Translations under genes and position numbers: made by a program
In this document: positions 23,266 to 34,659 of the stretch, one piece after another
How the letters are laid out: each line of letters opens with the position of its first letter
How positions within the stretch are numbered: position 1 is the first letter of the stretch
Assembly: GCA_951640165.1 (NCBI GenBank)
Contig: OX621236.1
Coordinates: 27,520,948 to 27,584,947, forward strand
Direction: 5' to 3'
Source: Pseudoips prasinana
Lineage: Eukaryota > Arthropoda > Insecta > Lepidoptera > Nolidae
DNA length: 64,000 bases
The notes under the pieces: model-generated
Database searches by the model: none
The model's input: the letters and a program-made list of their open reading frames with translations, nothing else
What the model was told of the DNA's origin: nothing

Positions 23266-23775
23266 GTATTAATTATTCAAAAAGATAAATAACGTACACT
23301 CAATTCTATAGTGATACATTTGAAGGCGTTAATGTGCCCACGCTTAAGAATTCATGAACAGTTTCCTCCATTACTTACTCTCGGACTCTTGGTATAAAAT
23401 AAACATTTTCAACAACACTTTGTTGGATCGAGGAAGTCGGAAATGAAATATTATTTAGGTACAGCTCAAGGGAATTAATTGCTTTTGTAATTTTGCAGAA
23501 ATTAATCTCTAGGTAAAAGGTTGAATTTTTATTTTAGGCTACACATTGCTACAAATGTATCATTAGGATTCCTTATTAGGTTCCATATGGACCAACTGTT
23601 TCTTTCTATCTGTTACGGCATTATACTTAAGAAACTACTAATTAGAATAAAGTCAATCAGATCCTATTGCCAATGAAAAATAGATAAAAAACATTTTTAT
23701 TTTCTTTGCGTATACACCGAAAAGCGGATGTCTAAATTGCATAGCGCTAGTTAATGTGCGAAATTATATTTAAGG

Positions 23776-23832
23776 GCGTTTGAAAGTTTGAATTTCATTA
23801 CAAGAATTAATGAAATTCAAACTTTCGAACGC
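23776..23832. repeat. 24-bp inverted repeat
   Basis: Arms 23776-23799 and 23809-23832 pair with one mismatch. The motif AATGAAATTCAAACTTTC also recurs in direct orientation at about 23,965-23,982, so the region holds repeated copies of the unit. Confidence 0.7.
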
Positions 23833-24022
23833 ACATAAACTTTCAAGACTTTTAAACGTTTGTGAAGGAAATATATGAAATGATAACATTTGGTAAATGT
23901 TCATGAAAATGTTACAGATAACTTTAAATAAAACCAAAGAATCAATTAAATTACATTAATAGAATTAATGAAATTCAAACTTTCAATCGCCCCTAAACAT
24001 AATTTTTCACACTAACTTTCAA

Positions 24023-24071
24023 GATTTTCAAATATTTCGTACGTTTCAAACGTACGAAATATTTGAAAATC
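24023..24071. repeat. perfect 24-bp palindrome with 1-nt centre
   Basis: Arms 24023-24046 and 24048-24071 are exact complements with a single C between them; the inner part reads CGTACGTTT. It lies about 200 bp from the similar structure at 23,776. Confidence 0.85.
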
Positions 24072-24238
24072 TAAATTGTTCGTAACTTGTTTCCAAACTT
24101 TGTGAAGGAAACATATTAAATAATTATCATCTGAAATCCAGTTTTGGTGGAAGATTAATTAACAAAAGACTTAATACACAACCAAAGAAGCTTGGAACTC
24201 TCGGTTGCCAAGTCCGCCTAACATTTGTTCATAATATA

Positions 24239-24499
24239 CTAGCGACCCGGTACGTGCTTCGCGACGTATAAGGCATAGTAATAAAAAAGTAATTATTAAG
24301 TTCATTTATTCAAACAAAAAAATATTTGAAATTGCTAAAAGATGTTGACTTTTTCAAGACTTTTTTAAAATTTTCTCTACGTACAAACCATCCCTGGACT
24401 TTCACGAATAATTCAAGATCAAAATTAGCCAAATCGGTAAAGGCATTGTTGAGTTATAACATTACAACGAAAAGTGGCATTGATTTTTATATATATAGA
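24239..24499 (-). mobile_element. Helitron-like element, type C
   Basis: The CTAGCGACCCGGTACGTGCT end (24239 onward) is the reverse complement of a CGGGTCGCTAG 3' end. The other end is TTTTTATATATATAGA. The layout matches common lepidopteran non-autonomous Helitron-like repeats. Confidence 0.5.
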
Positions 24500-24999
24500 T
24501 ATCTAAAATATATCAATATGGTCCGGTGGTCTCGATCGTGTTTAGGTGTTGTGTTAGGTATACCTAATGGTCTATTGCTACGATTCGACTTAGTTTCGTT
24601 AAAACATGTTAGTTTAGTTTAGTAGATACTCTTTGAATTTGTAGTAATCTTAAGTTTAGTAAGTAAATAAAAAAAATAACTGTCCTAAAGGACAGTTATG
24701 CCGTGGCGACTTGTAAGTAAAGCAACATTTAGCACGTAATTTTATAACATGTATGTAATCAATGTGTATGTTTTGTAAGTTGTCCTAAATAAATAAACTT
24801 CAACTCTATAATTGTGGCACTTGTGGGATAACCACCACAATTTCGCCAATGCCGCGTCTAACATTTGTTATGTAGTTTATCCCTGGTGACGTAATGTCGT
24901 GTGACGTTTCTCGCGCTAACCTAACCCTAAAACGATCGTAAATTGGGTGATGAGTCAGTCCGACAAACCCCGAGAGAAAAAGACTTACTGTATTTTTTT
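24500..24999. other. interval with small hairpin and polyadenylation-like signal
   Basis: A hairpin AACTGTCC/GGACAGTT sits near 24,678-24,697. GTCCTAAATAAATAAACTT near 24,785 contains AATAAA and looks like a transcript or retroposon 3' end. No coding region is seen. Confidence 0.35.
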
Positions 25000-25175
25000 T
25001 TAAAGAACACCCGCATAGCGAAATAATCCCTGCGTAGCGGGGTACTTTACAAACATATTATTACAATAGACTGACACAAATTACAACCAGACTCTGAACA
25101 ACTATTTATGGGTCACACAAATAGTTGTCCGGCGCGGGACTGGAACTATTAGCCGCTGCGCCACACGTGCATTCT
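25000..25175 (-). mobile_element. tRNA-derived SINE, family A
   Basis: On the minus strand the head is ACGTGTGGCGCAGCGGCTAA, the A-box region, followed by a decayed B box and GTGTGACCCATAAATAGTTG. The tail includes GTAAAGTACCCCGCTACGC. Confidence 0.6.
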
Positions 25176-25273
25176 TAGTTTGAGGGTTAGCTTTCCCGTA
25201 CTACTTTTTGGATGGTTTTAATGCCATTAAAAATATCGTGGGAGTAGAATCCCACATGTAGGTACTTAAAGAA

Positions 25274-25604
25274 GCCGCGGTGGCAGTATGAGAAGTGTCC
25301 TCAACTGCCGCCACGTACAAGCGGCTCCGGGATGACAGCGATCTGGTCGTGGCGCAGTCGCTGTGCCGTACTGGCAGGAGTCGGCAATAGGGGAGGGCAA
25401 TCCAAAGGAGCCCTCCCAGGGTACGTGTCCCGACCATCTGGGACATGGCGCAAAAGGGGGGTACCGGAGCAGCATACCCGCGTTCCCGGGACTCCCCCAT
25501 CAGGCGCCAAGAGAAGTCCACGGCAGGTAGGTTTAGTCGGTGCATCACTTTTTGCGGGTGGCATGCGAAGGCATTCCCCCTGCCTTACCAAAAAAAAAAA
25601 AAAA
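25274..25604 (+). mobile_element. R1-clade LINE 3' tail, 5'-truncated, with exact 13-bp TSD
   Basis: Only the 3' UTR is present, from GCGGTGGCAGTATGAGAAGT to GCATTCCCCCTGCCTTACC plus an A tail. GGTACTTAAAGAA occurs immediately before (25261-25273) and after (25605-25617). The copy at 62.1-62.6 kb shares this UTR and also keeps the end of the ORF, which identifies the family as R1-clade. The exact duplication shows a real target-primed insertion of fairly recent date. Confidence 0.85.
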
Positions 25605-25689
25605 GGTACTTAAAGAAATACTTGTACGATATGCGCTAAATTATTTCAATGATGTAATATATATAGATTATATGGTATAGGTATAGATT

Positions 25690-25935
25690 CTTTTGCAGTG
25701 GTTTCCGGCAGAAAGAATAACAGGGCCACCCCATACCATCCCGTGGGTGTCGTAAAAGGCGACTGAGGGATTCACCAGGTAGTCGGGCAGCAGCGTCACC
25801 TACCTATATGTACTAGCTACCACCTAACTGCGGAGATCAACTCGCATGCTAAGCATGGTGACTCAGGCAAATCCTTCCAAAAGGCAACATTATAGAAACC
25901 TTTAGGCTTATGTCCAGAAGTGGACGATATCATGT
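25690..25935 (-). mobile_element. interspersed repeat (GGTAGTCGGGCAGC family), copy 1
   Basis: It shares CCATCCCGT, CAGGTAGTCGGGCAGC, CATGCTAAGC..GGTGACT, a GGCAACATTATAGAAACCTTT segment and ATGTCCAGAAGTGGACG with 49410-49625. The last piece resembles LINE tail sequence. The orientation given is a guess. Confidence 0.5.
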
Positions 25936-26289
25936 ATGATATAGAGTTTAGGTAAATAATAAATTTAGTACAAATTCCGTGGGTACCGGTATTTCTTAAA
26001 CTTGACTTACTTGCCTTTGACTGTACAGTGATTAGTGTAGTCGCCTTCTTTATTTTATTATTTGTCCACGTTCATTTGTTTTTAGAGAACGTGTGCCTCC
26101 GTGTTTATGGTAACATCGTTATTATTTTGGCGCCGACGTGTTTTGGCTTTGATCTCCTCACATTCAGCTATCCGTATGACCCATATGTAATTGTTCTGAG
26201 TCTAAATGTGTTTTGTTACTATTGTAAAAACGCGAATTATTGACAACTGACAACGGCCGTACTAGGCCGTTGTCAGTTGTATATGCCTT
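25936..26289. other. interval without recognised gene
   Basis: A small palindrome CAACGGCC..GGCCGTTG lies near 26,253-26,276. No gene is seen. Confidence 0.4.
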
Positions 26290-26500
26290 TTTTTAAAGAC
26301 AACGTCCGCACTAGGGAATTTAATGAATGTGACGCGGGGTACTTTATTAACACATAATAGACGGACACAAAGACATCCAGACTCAGAACAACTATTTATG
26401 GGTCTCACAAATATTATTATAAATTGTCCTGCGCGGGATTCGAACCGGCGAACACTAAGCGGCGAGGCGACTGTCGTAGCCGCTGCGCCACACGTTCAGT
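26290..26500 (-). mobile_element. tRNA-derived SINE, family A
   Basis: On the minus strand it has GTGTGGCGCAGCGGCTACGA (A box region), CCGGTTCGAATCCCGCGC (B box) and the body CATAAATAGTTGTTCTGAGT. The B box is a good consensus match. It contains a small ATT-rich insertion near 26,413. Confidence 0.65.
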
Positions 26501-26844
26501 CAACGTAGCTACATATAAATTCAACATTATTTACCTACCTAAGTCCTTAAGTATAAAATAATTCTTACTTAGCGGTTTCTTTTAATTAAGTGACAGCTAA
26601 AGCACTATGCGAACTTAATGTTAATTATACAAGAAATGAGTTTTGGGGAATTTTCATGTTTAATGAAAGCAATTATCGTATGGTACCAATATTTCATAGC
26701 TCAAACTCATTTAATGTGTTACTTAATTAGAGTAATAACGGCATTTTATACACGCAAATATTACTTTATTTATTAAACCGACTAAAATGTCGTTGAGTAA
26801 GACTTGCTTACGGATTTGCTTGGTAAATTTGAATTATTCGAATG
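26501..26844. other. AT-rich interval
   Basis: No gene is seen. Confidence 0.4.
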
Positions 26845-26882
26845 TTCAGAGTTGATGACGTATCTACGTCATCAACTCTGAA
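26845..26882. repeat. perfect 18-bp palindrome
   Basis: TTCAGAGTTGATGACGTA (26845-26862) and its exact complement (26865-26882) are separated by TC. It abuts the much larger inverted repeat that follows. Confidence 0.85.
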
Positions 26883-27080
26883 GAAGGTGGAACGGCGCAA
26901 GGATGTCGATGCATGTCGCAACTCACACCAAAGGAAAAAATAATAAACGTATTATTCCTTACGTTTATTATTTTTTCCTGCCTGTAGATACAGGGGTTAG
27001 TATTATTCCTTACGTTTATAATTTTTTCCTTTGGTGTGAGTTGCGACATGCATCGACATCCTTGCGCCGTTCCACCTTCT
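26882..27080. repeat. 68-bp inverted repeat with internal direct and inverted repeats
   Basis: Arms 26882-26949 and 27013-27080 pair with one mismatch over 68 bp; each contains GGATGTCGATGCATGTCGCA. Between them TATTATTCCTTACGTTTAT is repeated directly (26950 and 27001), and a smaller palindrome flanks the first copy (arms 26935-26951 and 26960-26976). The right arm runs straight into LINE-like coding sequence, so the left arm looks like an inverted copy of part of that element. Confidence 0.85.
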
Positions 27081-27089
27081 AAGGACAAA

Positions 27090-27405
27090 GGTATTCGCCG
27101 GCACTGCCGCTGCATTGGCTGAGACTAGTAAGCGGCAAAAATACAAACCTAGAAAGGGATTACGTATTTGAGCCGTTTGGAGTGAACACGCTTGGGCCAT
27201 GGGGTCCGAGAGCACGGGATTTTTTCCGCGCAATATCTAAACGCTTGGTCGACGCTTCATATGTCCATAGGGCTGGGCAATATTTTGGAGAGCGTTTAAG
27301 CATTGCCACCCAGCGTCGCAATGTGGCCAGCATTTTGGGCACGATGGTCCATGGCGGTGACGAAATTTGTGTGACCAAGAAATATATAGATGTAGGAGTG
27401 TAGAT
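27090..27405 (+). pseudogene. LINE polyprotein C-terminal fragment (frameshifted)
   Basis: The peptide FAGTAAALAE..KRQKYKP in one frame, then, after a frameshift near 27,165-27,180, NTLGPWGPRARDFFRAISKR, YFGERLSIATQRRNVASILG and a stop at 27,403. Alternating GPWG, RISIAxQRxN and ASxLGT-like motifs are what I remember from the C-terminal ends of certain reverse-transcriptase polyproteins, just before their stop codon. No polymerase or endonuclease motif remains. The clade cannot be settled from this piece. Confidence 0.5.
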
Positions 27406-27556
27406 GAGTTTTATTCCCTCATTGAATGTTTGTAAAATCCCCCGTGATACTGTTGTCTATTGCTCTAGTACGGGCGTTGTTTTTTTAAACGGAATGAATT
27501 AGTTTACTTTGTTTGTAGTCCAAGATACTATAGTAAAGCTGTTTTAGCATTGATGA

Positions 27557-27838
27557 TCTCATCATCATAACTATCATATATAGCCGAAAGACGTCTACTG
27601 CTGGATATAGGCCTCCCCAAAGATCTCCACAATAGCCTGTCTTACGCTATCCGCATCCAGCAGTTTCCAACGAACCTCACTAGGTATATCTTGTAGAGGA
27701 TCTGCCTACGCTGCGTCTTCCGGTTCGTGATCGCCGCTCAAGAACCTTCTTGCCCTAACGACGGTCGGTTCTACGAGCTATGTGCCTCACCTACTTCCAC
27801 TTCAGTATTGCAATTCTTCGGGCTATGTCGGTAACTAA
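27557..27838 (-). mobile_element. RTE-type LINE 3' fragment
   Basis: It is collinear with the 3' end of the RTE at 56.1-56.4 kb: GCCGAAAGACGTCTACTGCT, CTGCGTCTTCCGGTTCGTGA, CGGTCGGTTCTACGAGCTAT and TTCTTCGGGCTATGTCGG. It carries many substitutions and is older than the 56 kb copy. Confidence 0.75.
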
Positions 27839-28747
27839 ATGCATTTTTTGTATCTTGTCGTTAAATAATATTAGTAAAGAAATTAGAGTTCCCCATGCTT
27901 TCATTCTGTTCTATCTCCACGTCGGTAATCAGCACCCAATATTTTCCCTTCCATGCAATGGCAACAATAAGACATGGCAATTTGTTAAATCTTGTTTCAT
28001 TTACTTATTACTTCTAAAATATACTCAATTTACTGCCACATTCGTCTAGCCGTAGCTTGTACAACCGTAAAAATGAGGTCATTAGTTCAAATAACAGGTT
28101 GCCCAAAAAAGTCTTATTTTGATAAATATTAAAGAAATAGAGGAGTAAAAAGTAAGGAAGTTAGCAGTGTCTCACCCCCGTGTTTCGGAGAGAGCATAAA
28201 GCCATCGGCCGGTCCCGAATCTTGCCACTCTGCGGCTAGCCCATGCCATCGGTTCTTCAGAGTAAGGTAATATAGAGTGCACCAATGTTCACTATAATAT
28301 GACCTGCTTGGATGGCCAGTCTCCATTGACACTGGCCCATTCGATCACATTTTTATTATTTTCATTTCCGAACACATAAAAATTGCTTTTTGTCTCCTTT
28401 GGTATGTATGATAATGATTTCTTGGCAAAATATTCCGTTTTTCCTCTGGGGCTGAATGTAGAATGTCTGTTATCATACGAACGTCACGAACAAACGACCA
28501 AAGATAAAGTGTGTGTATTCAGTTATAAACCAAAGTGAATGCCGTAATAAAGCTTTATTCTGAGAAATAATGTTTATTTGTCTTTGAGATTAAAGGCGTG
28601 AATTATATTTGATAGTTTGTTTAGATATCCGAGATTAGCAATGAACTAATTCATATTTTCGATCGACTTTAAAAGTACAGAGTTAAAATTTGTTTACATG
28701 AAATGCATTTGAAAATTCTATATTTCATGTGTAATAAAAAACATTTA
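27839..28747. other. interval with a SINE-like patch and an unassigned segment
   Basis: Positions 28044-28100 resemble 54643-54705 (CGTCTAGC, TGTACAACCGTA, ATGAGGTC..GGTTCAAAT-like), a tRNA-type SINE head. The minus strand at 28129-28332 has an open frame with KNRWHGLAAEWQDSGPADGF that I cannot assign; it could be a transposon remnant. Confidence 0.35.
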
Positions 28748-28905
28748 TGATGCTATGAGCGGGGCACGTTAAGCTGTCGGTACCGGTTGTAGTTATTAGA
28801 CAACTGTTGTTAAGCCATGTCAGAGGCCGACTAGGCGGTTTGAACAACTCTGACACTAGGGTAACTATTGCCTATACGATAAGTGAATACAAGATCCACG
28901 CAGTA
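28748..28905 (+). mobile_element. interspersed repeat (AGCTGTCGGTACCGGTTGTA family)
   Basis: Plus-strand copy with GGGGCACGTTAAGCTGTCGG, GAACAACTCTGACACTAGGG and GCCTATACGATAAGTGAA. It pairs with the minus-strand copy at 17.8-18.0 kb. Confidence 0.55.
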
Positions 28906-29348
28906 ACTGATCAGCTAGTATACGGACCACTTCATAGGAAGCGGCCACCGTCCGCGTCCCAATGGAGGCCTCCAAAATCCTGTATTGCTTAATGCTGTAG
29001 TTTTTTGAGACAACCGTGGGAAGGAATTCATTCCACAGCCTCTGCGTTCGTGGGAGAATATTCCACAGAAACCTATAGATTGCATAGAGGGTGTGAGTAT
29101 GAACTGCCTGTACGGTGAAGGTACTAAAACGCCAAATAAATTGGCTTATTAAAATATTATATCTGTCTAAAGGTTTATACAGATTATGACAAAATCCTAT
29201 ACAAATACTATCATTTATGTAAGGTGCTTATTTTCGGATTATGACTGATTAAACAACAAACAGAATACATCAGCCGTATTACCACGCAAAACGCAAAGGT
29301 TGTCATGCGTATATGAATAAAGGTAGATAATGTGTACATGTTACTAAG
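28906..29348. other. interval without recognised feature
   Basis: No gene is seen. Confidence 0.4.
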
Positions 29349-29487
29349 TACAGACGCCAGCACATCAAGCTACCCCAATCTGTCAAATTTCCCCAATGGA
29401 AAGTAAACCTTATGCTTGTGTGATAAAGTTGAAGATCTATATAAGAAATTTGACAGATTGGGGTAGCTAGATGTGCTGGCGTCTGTA
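29349..29487. mobile_element. 139-bp MITE, copy 3 of 4
   Basis: It has TA on both sides and terminal inverted repeats CAGACGCCAGCACATC continuing through AGCTACCCCAATCTGTCAAA. It is the best-preserved copy. Internal sequence (AGTAAACCTTATGCTTGTGT) is inverted relative to copies 1 and 2. Confidence 0.8.
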
Positions 29488-29604
29488 CATATTTTATTTT
29501 AATTTATTCATTTTAATAATAGACAGATTAAATATCACAATAAAGAACAATAGAGTGAGGTCAATATAAGAATTAGACACTCATCATCAAAGAGACTTAG
29601 CTCC

Positions 29605-29800
29605 CAGTTCCCCCTTCGACGGGCCGATTGGCGTGGTTAGTAAATGCGTGCCTTTCACGCCGCAGGCCGTGGGTTCTATATTCTATATTCTATTCTATTC
29701 CCACCTAGGACAGATATTTATGAGCATGAACATGTCTGTTTGTCCTGAGTCTGGGTGAAATTATCTATATAAGTATGTACTTAACTTAACTTTTAACTTA
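29605..29800 (+). mobile_element. tRNA-derived SINE, family B
   Basis: The head reads GATTGGCGTGGTTAGTAAAT, with CCTTTCACGCCGCAGGCCGT and GGGTTCTATATTCT as a damaged B box. The body has GAGCATGAACATGTCTGTTT and CTGAGTCTGGGTG, shared with 50.8 kb. The ATTCTATATTCTATTCTATT stretch interrupts the B-box region. Confidence 0.6.
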
Positions 29801-30329
29801 AAAAAGTAAAATTAAGTTAAAATAGAATTAAAGTTGTCGATTCTGGTTCAAAAATAAAAATAAATTTTGAATCCATTCAGCCAATTCAATGGCCCAGAGT
29901 GTTCGTTAAGCTGTCGGTCCCAGCTTCGTAAAAGCTCGGAGACGTTTAGAAATTAAGTAGGTACTTGGAAAGTTACTCATGTATGTGCATAACTTCCCCG
30001 ATAGTTTCCGGCCCAATACGAGTTATTGGCCATGAAAGCAATGTATGAAAACTTAAGACTATGTAATTATGCTATTGTCCAGCACGTGGTACCACCTAAA
30101 GCTACCGTTACAAAATAGTTTATCCACTTACGGTTAGGCTATTGTTTAGGAACGTTCAAATCGCTAGTCGAATTCCAACTCGATAGCCGAAACTCACTCA
30201 AGTGACCACACTCGGTTCATAACCGTTATTATGATTGATGCAGGAACTTTGTTAATGTTAAAGTAGTAGAAAAATGTGTTCCAAGCGCTCCCGAGTATAA
30301 AAAAAAACTAATAGTTACTGATGATTACA
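29801..30329. other. interval with one repeat fragment
   Basis: Positions 29893-29960 match the AGCTGTCGGTCCC family. No gene is seen. Confidence 0.4.
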
Positions 30330-30900
30330 TGGATCGACTACACTGCCTCCTAAATGCGTGCAGTAAAAGCAAGCTCTACAAGACGTGCATGAAATTTGAC
30401 TCTTTGAATTTGAATGGTGACCTACGTAAGCCCGGTGTTAGCACACGCCACGCCTAGTTTCATCCATCTACTCCAAACGCTTCAGAATCGGTTCCTTAGA
30501 CGTGCCGTAGGCGCACCATGATACGTCCGCAGTAGAAGCATTCACGCCGATCTCCAATTGCTTACCATAGAGCATTGGATGAAGCAAGCGTCCAAACGAT
30601 TATTTGATACTGCTTGTCTGCCACTTACCATCCAAGTTTCCAACGTATTAGGCGGTAAAGGCAGTTAATTATACCCCATTTCACATCTCACGGCTACGTC
30701 CCAGGAACGTCTTGGACTTAGAGCAAGTCAAGACCATTAGAGACCTTCGTATCACTACACACTAACCGATCTATCTTACTCGCTGGACGAGAGTACAACC
30801 GCAAACGCGCCGCGATCACCAACGTCCTCCATGGCCCTCAGTTAGTATTCGAGTGCATGAAATGCTCTCTCCGATCCGCAATCGGTTGTTGTTGGTTGTT
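30330..30900 (+). pseudogene. Jockey-clade LINE ORF2 C-terminal remnant
   Basis: Translating across frames gives peptides such as NRFLRRAVGAPWYVRS, LQLPTIEHWMKQASKRLFDT and LTIQVSNVLGG. These correspond to the region after the reverse transcriptase in Jockey-type elements, where an NKxLRxxxxAPWYxRN-like motif is followed by HxDLxLPTI. A TGA falls inside the motif near 30,520. Frameshifts and stops are frequent, so this is an old copy. No polymerase motif is left. Confidence 0.6.
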
Positions 30901-32774
30901 GCTCAAAACGTCCCTAAAATTAAATGACTTTCTTCCGCTTCTCCTCGTCAGTAATCGCCCAGGGTGGAGGTTCGAACACCAAAGGTCCAACTACAAACGT
31001 CATGTAAATAATGGTTTGATGGATTCAACTGTTACTTAGTAAGAATATTGTCATATTTAGAGATATTACAGAATACCACTAAAAAACGAAGTTGTAAAAT
31101 GGTTTTACATTTTACAATTTCGTAGTTAAGTATCTGGACACAAAAGAGGAATAATTCCACTCGGAATTTGCGTGTTACCATTTCTTAGAGAAATATAGTG
31201 TCTCTCCGTAGTTAGCTAGAGGCTACATTTGTTTTTGTCACTTCAGTCTAGTAGCAGGAGTGAAAATCCTGAATAATGAATGGAATATAAATTGATTATT
31301 AAAGTGGAGAATTGTTCACTACCGTTACGTAGTTGGGAAGGCATGGAAGGTAAGTCGGCAACACATTGTACACACGCCTTCACATTAAGCTTGACATTTC
31401 CATTATAAGCTGATCTCGCGTTGAATATTATATCCATACAATGACAGGTCAGTTTACATTGAAAATGTATAGCTTGATATGTAGTCGTGCGTACGTATCT
31501 TGAGTTTAGAAATATCTGACAGATATGCTGTTTCTGACGTGACTTACCTTCTGCCGTCCGTTAACTTAAAGGGCGCAAAGCCAATAAATCTAATTTTGAG
31601 CTATGAGCGAAAAACGCGGTAAATATTTGAAAAATATGCCACTTTAAAACCATAGGTACAACATAGAATTAAACGTTCAAAGATAGCTTGTTAAATTTAC
31701 AAACTAATAGCGATAACCTTGATTGATTGATTATTTTAAGAAGAAAAATACACCTCTTTTCCTTTGAGCAGTGCATAAGTTGGTTATTTTAAAACAAACA
31801 CTTGCCTAAAAAGTCCCTAAGTCCACCTTAGCGAATTTATAGCATATGATTTTAATATAAATGAAGTGTTTTGTTATTGTGTACAAAAACTTATCAAAAT
31901 TACTTAGCTAAAAAGGCATTTAGTTAATTAGCGGCTTTATACTTATGTATTTCCGATTTCCATTTAACATCAATTCTTAGCTATATTAACACAATAGTGT
32001 TTAAGTGTCTTTATAGGTAAGTTTTTGAATTTAGTGTCGTTTTTAAGAATATTTTATTTCATACTTACTACACTTAAAGGCGTTAAAACTTTTATTTTTA
32101 ACGTTTTTTAGTTATGCATTTAGGACTGAATATTCGAAAAGCAAAGCAAATATATCTAATTCGTTTATCAGAGAACTTAAAAATATAACAATAAAACTTC
32201 AGAGTACTGAAAAATTAAAACAAAATTCTTGAAAAATTAAAACATCTGAATAAAAATTTACTAAATCTTTCAAAACAATTATTAAAAGTTTAAAAAGTTA
32301 CTTAGACTTAACAAAATCTGTCATTTTTATGTCTTTTATTATATTTGAGAAAGTGTGATCTCCTGTGAGACATAAAACGACACTAGATGAGAGGCATTAC
32401 AAAGTTATAAGTAACACTCTAAATTTAAGTTTAACACTCCTAAACATCGCACACAAATACACAACTTGCACCTTGTGGCACAGTCTTCTAGATTGTAAGA
32501 AACTCAACTGATCCCTAAATAAACAGGCTTGCCTAGTTTAGCGATCAGATGGTTTAAGTTATCTACTGCTCCACCATCACATATTTGTACATCATGCCTT
32601 TAGGTACAGAACCGAGTCGGGGTGAGCCCCTCTCTGCTCGTAGCACAGGTTAATTCCTAGCACGGGAGAGAGGTGTTTGTTCTCTCTGACTTTCGATTGT
32701 ACCACTATGCAGTAGAAACTAATTTATTATAGTATAGACACTTTTTATTGCAAATAAAGAATTATTATTATTAT
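30901..32774. other. AT-rich interval with hairpin and a 3'-end-like segment
   Basis: A 15-bp hairpin with one mismatch lies at 31086-31100/31109-31123. The part at about 32,480-32,760 is GC-richer and ends CAAATAAAGAATTATTATTA: an AATAAA followed by the ATT run into which the Dong-like element is inserted. It could be a transcript 3' end or a retroposon tail. No coding region is seen. Confidence 0.4.
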
Positions 32775-32901
32775 TTCTTTTATTTCGTGTCTTTCTTATT
32801 TGATACATTTACAAATATATAGTAACAAAAAATATATATTTATAAATATAAAAAAATAGTTATCCAATCGGCAACGGGAGCAGGGTCCATGCTACCGATG
32901 G

Positions 32902-34659
32902 TCAAGGCTCCAGAGAGAGGAACCTCCTCACAATACGCGCCGTCTCCAAAAGTACTGCCTTCTGAACCTGACCCTTGACCCAACTGCCTAACGCGAGCCT
33001 CTTAAGGTGACGGTCGAGGCTCTTGGCAATCAAACCGTGGGCAGAAACGACAATCGGTACAATGATCGCCGAGTCGACGTCCCACATGTCAACAACTTCG
33101 CGTGCTAGGTCAAGGTATTTAATTTCCTTGTCTTTTTCAGCTTTCACAAGGTTGTCATCATGTGGGACAGCAACATCAACGATCACTGCCCGGCGCTCTT
33201 TGCGATCCACCATCACAATATCAGGCTTATTGGCTACAATAGTCCTATCTGTGATGATGGATCTGTCCCAGTACAATGTGACACGGCCATTCTCCAGTAT
33301 TGTCTCTGGAAGGTATCTGTAGTACGGCACCTCCGACGTCACAAGGTTGTACCGCAAAGCAAGTTGCTGGTGGATTATCCTGGCTACTTGATTGTGCCTG
33401 TGCAAATACTCACCATTAGCAAGACGGGAGCAACCAGAAATTATATGTCTGAGGGATTCCCCAGGGCGGTGACATGCCCGAAAAATGTCAACAGTACCAT
33501 CCCTCAGTATGAATCTCCGGTAGTTATTCGTCATTACTACTTCGTCAGTAATTGCACAGACAAAACCCTCGGTTTCCGCAAAAAGGTCACCGAAACGTAG
33601 CCAGGCTACTGAGGCTGTTAAGTCTACATCTGGCCCGTGCAGGGCCTTGTAAAATCTGCCATGAAGTTCCTTGCTCTGCCATACCTCCTTGCGGTCATTG
33701 GTACTAAGTACCGCAGGTTGACGCCAGTTAGTTTTGGCTAAGGATAGAGCGGTGAATCCATTGTCCACGGCGATCACGTCCGCATGCATACCCACACTAT
33801 TATGTAGGAAATAGTTTCTAAGATTATACAGCTCACGGTTATGCAGAGTTTTAGCATTTAAAAAGCCACGACCACCACATTTCCGCGGGATGTACAATCT
33901 CATCACAGAAGAGCGGGGGTGATGCATCCGATGTGATGTCAGCCGCGATCGGACTGTTCGGTCCAGGGCGTCTAGCTCAGTTTGAGTCCACTTGAGTATT
34001 CCAAAGGAGTACAACAAGACTGGCATGACCCAGCCATTGTAAGCACGCACCTTGTTCCCTCCCGACAATAGGCTTTTCAGCACTTTTGTCAAGCGGCCCA
34101 AGAAGCGCCCCCGCAATGACTCCTTCATGTCAGCCTCTTTGATGCCTAATGCCTGTGACATACCCAAGTACTTGTAGGTTTCGGTTGCAGAGAGGGTTAC
34201 TAAGTTAATGGAAGCTGAGAGTTGGGTGCTCTCAGATTCCACTATCTTCCCTCGTTTTGCATGCATGACTGCACATTTGTCAATACCAAACTCCATTCTG
34301 ATAGAGTTACTGAAGTTTTCTGTGAGCTTCAGTAACGCTGACAAGTGAAGATTGCTAGAGGCAAATAACTTTAAGTCATCCATGTAAAGGAGGTGTGATA
34401 TTACTTGTCCTCCTCTCCGCAGTCGATAACCTAACCCAGAATCCTCTAGTAGTGTGCTCAGAGGGTTCAGAGTCAGGCAAAACCACAATGGGCTCAAACT
34501 GTCGCCCTGAAAGATTCCCCGTTCTATCCTTATAGGCTCACCGTTCCCCAAGGTCTGGCGAGATCCTGGATAAAGAAGGACTGTACTCCACTGCTCCATA
34601 CATGTCCTCAGGAAGGTACGTAAAATTGTATTTATTTTATACAATTCTAGCACTCTCAT
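32902..34659 (-). pseudogene. Dong/R4-like ORF, polymerase core and endonuclease, copy 1
   Basis: 585 residues continuing the same protein. A 2-nt insertion near 34668-34669 relative to copy 2 shifts the frame, and reading resumes at MRVLELYKIN. Seen are FQGDSLSPLWF (residues 50-60), the polymerase active site YMDD (92-95), a C-x2-C-x8-H-x4-C knuckle region and a restriction-like endonuclease core KPD followed 13 residues later by D in VIVDVAVPHDD. The first Cys of the knuckle is Phe here (codon 33480-33482), while copy 2 keeps Cys. The stop at 32902 is the natural end, as in copy 2. Confidence 0.85.

Noticed and set aside
33023..33600. Plus-strand open frames across the Dong-like elements (also at 37.3, 39.2 and 40.4 kb)
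   Set aside because: They are antisense shadows of the minus-strand polyprotein; they recur in both copies only because the DNA does.
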